Both the position numbers and the translations under genes were made by a program. Below are positions 5,457 to 6,327 of a stretch of DNA of 6,327 nt, one piece after another (the first letter of the stretch is position 1; every line of letters begins with the position of its first letter). The notes below the pieces were generated by a model. That model was not told where the DNA came from and searched no databases. It worked only from the letters and a program-made list of their open reading frames with translations. Source of the DNA: Rickettsiales bacterium (lineage in GTDB: Bacteria > Pseudomonadota > Alphaproteobacteria > Rickettsiales > UBA1997); NCBI GenBank assembly GCA_009693885.1, contig SHWK01000058.1:1-6327 (forward strand). The letters are read 5' to 3'.

Positions 5457-6327
5457 CGGAAACTGCATTAGCAATATAACCAAAACGATGATAATTATTA
5501 CTAACCGACTGCTCTTGCAAATAATGTAATAATTCTACCCTGCCCTGATAAATCACATCTTCACCAATCACCGCCAAACCTGTTTTGGCGGCTTTTTGCT
5601 TAAATAAATCGAGTGCATTTTTGCCGACAATTCTCACGCGTTTGAATTTTTCTATTTGCTGAATGAATTCTTCATTATCTTGAATAACAATTTTAACTTG
5701 CCATAAAATTGCTGGAGAAATTTTATTTATTTCTTCGATGAGAATATCTTTTTCAATACTGAGATGAACCTCGTTTGTACAAATTTTAGCTGCTAAAATT
5801 GTTAGAATTAAATCTTTAACCGAGCAAGACTGGTGGGCTCTAATCGCAATATTTGGCAATTTTAAAAAGCGCGTAATATTTGATTGACCAGGAATTTGTT
5901 GATAGTCAATTTCTTGCGAAAAATATTGGTTATAAGAATTAAGATAATTTTTGAAAACAGGCAAAATATCATGTTGATCATTTTTAGATAAATCTTCTGC
6001 AACATTTTTTAAATTATATCCTGCAATTTCAACATATTGCGAAGCCTTGAAATTAGGCGCTTGTGAACCATTATCAAAATTAAAGAACTGATAAATATAA
6101 TTTAATCCACCCGCTTTGATTCCTGTTCCGAAGGCGGATTTGTTCATGCCACCAAAAGGCTGACGCTCAACCACTGCACCAGTTGAAGAGCGATTGATGT
6201 AAAGGTTTCCTGCTTCAACTGAATTTTTCCACAGCATTTGTTCATCATCATTTAGACTTTCTAGAGCTGATGTTAAGCCATATCCAGTATCATTTACCAA
6301 TTTAATTCCTTGTTCTAAATTGTCGAT
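5449..6327 (-). CDS. putA: Bifunctional proline dehydrogenase / P5C dehydrogenase (PutA), C-terminal part
   Basis: 292 codons are visible. The gene enters from the right edge and ends with TAA at 5451-5449 (complement). The frame is open to the edge, beginning IDNLEQGIKLVNDTGYGLTS, so no start lies in the window. VNDTGYGLTSALESL, then AGNLYINRSSTGAVVERQPFGG and GIKAGG, are hallmark C-terminal motifs of the PutA aldehyde dehydrogenase domain, which oxidises glutamate semialdehyde (from P5C) to glutamate with NAD+. The catalytic Cys and Glu and the whole proline dehydrogenase domain lie outside. About 200 further residues follow QFFNF and end with GRVELLHYLQEQSVSNNYHRFG. That matches the extra C-terminal ALDH-superfamily-like domain of long PutA proteins common in alphaproteobacteria. 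Two usually conserved positions differ: PFGGMNKSAFGTG where PFGGMGKSAFGPG is usual. A stand-alone P5C dehydrogenase is less likely because of the C-terminal extension. Confidence 0.9.
   Translation of the reverse strand: MDNLEQGIKLVNDTGYGLTSALESLNDDEQMLWKNSVEAGNLYINRSSTGAVVERQPFGGMNKSAFGTGIKAGGLNYIYQFFNFDNGSQAPNFKASQYVEIAGYNLKNVAEDLSKNDQHDILPVFKNYLNSYNQYFSQEIDYQQIPGQSNITRFLKLPNIAIRAHQSCSVKDLILTILAAKICTNEVHLSIEKDILIEEINKISPAILWQVKIVIQDNEEFIQQIEKFKRVRIVGKNALDLFKQKAAKTGLAVIGEDVIYQGRVELLHYLQEQSVSNNYHRFGYIANAVSDV

Overview
The window is AT-rich bacterial DNA. The protein families point to an alphaproteobacterium, probably a Rickettsiales- or Holosporales-like host-associated lineage. The evidence is an M16 peptidase with the N-terminus typical of alphaproteobacterial processing-peptidase homologues, a Uup-type ABC-F ATPase, a PutA with the long C-terminal extension seen in many alphaproteobacteria, and a large coiled-coil orphan protein. 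The lineage call is an inference from these sequences and no search was run.

Layout. Positions 1-123 (minus) hold the first 41 codons of an M16 zinc peptidase. Positions 124-495 are a 372-bp divergent intergenic region containing the most unusual structure here. It carries two near-perfect 30-bp stem / 21-nt loop palindromes in opposite orientation, with the same loop and the same ends but different stem interiors that nevertheless still pair. A degenerate direct repeat lies between them, and a good sigma-70-like promoter is built partly from the right arm of the second palindrome. Positions 496-2346 (plus) encode the complete Uup-like ABC-F protein. After a 116-bp gap with weak AT-rich hairpins, positions 2463-5399 (plus) encode a 978-residue protein I do not recognise. 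It has coiled-coil-like and charged regions, one hydrophobic segment, a duplicated C-terminal module and a repetitive acidic hinge. Positions 5449-6327 (minus) are the C-terminal 292 codons of a bifunctional proline dehydrogenase / P5C dehydrogenase (PutA), convergent with the orphan gene and separated from it by 49 bp.

The four genes do not form an evident pathway: peptidase, ribosome-associated ATPase, unknown protein and proline catabolism. The peptidase and uup genes are divergent and share the palindrome-bearing region, so that region could affect expression of either gene. The orphan gene follows uup on the same strand but has its own TATAAT immediately upstream, so co-transcription is uncertain. 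None of the three visible start codons has a clear Shine-Dalgarno sequence.
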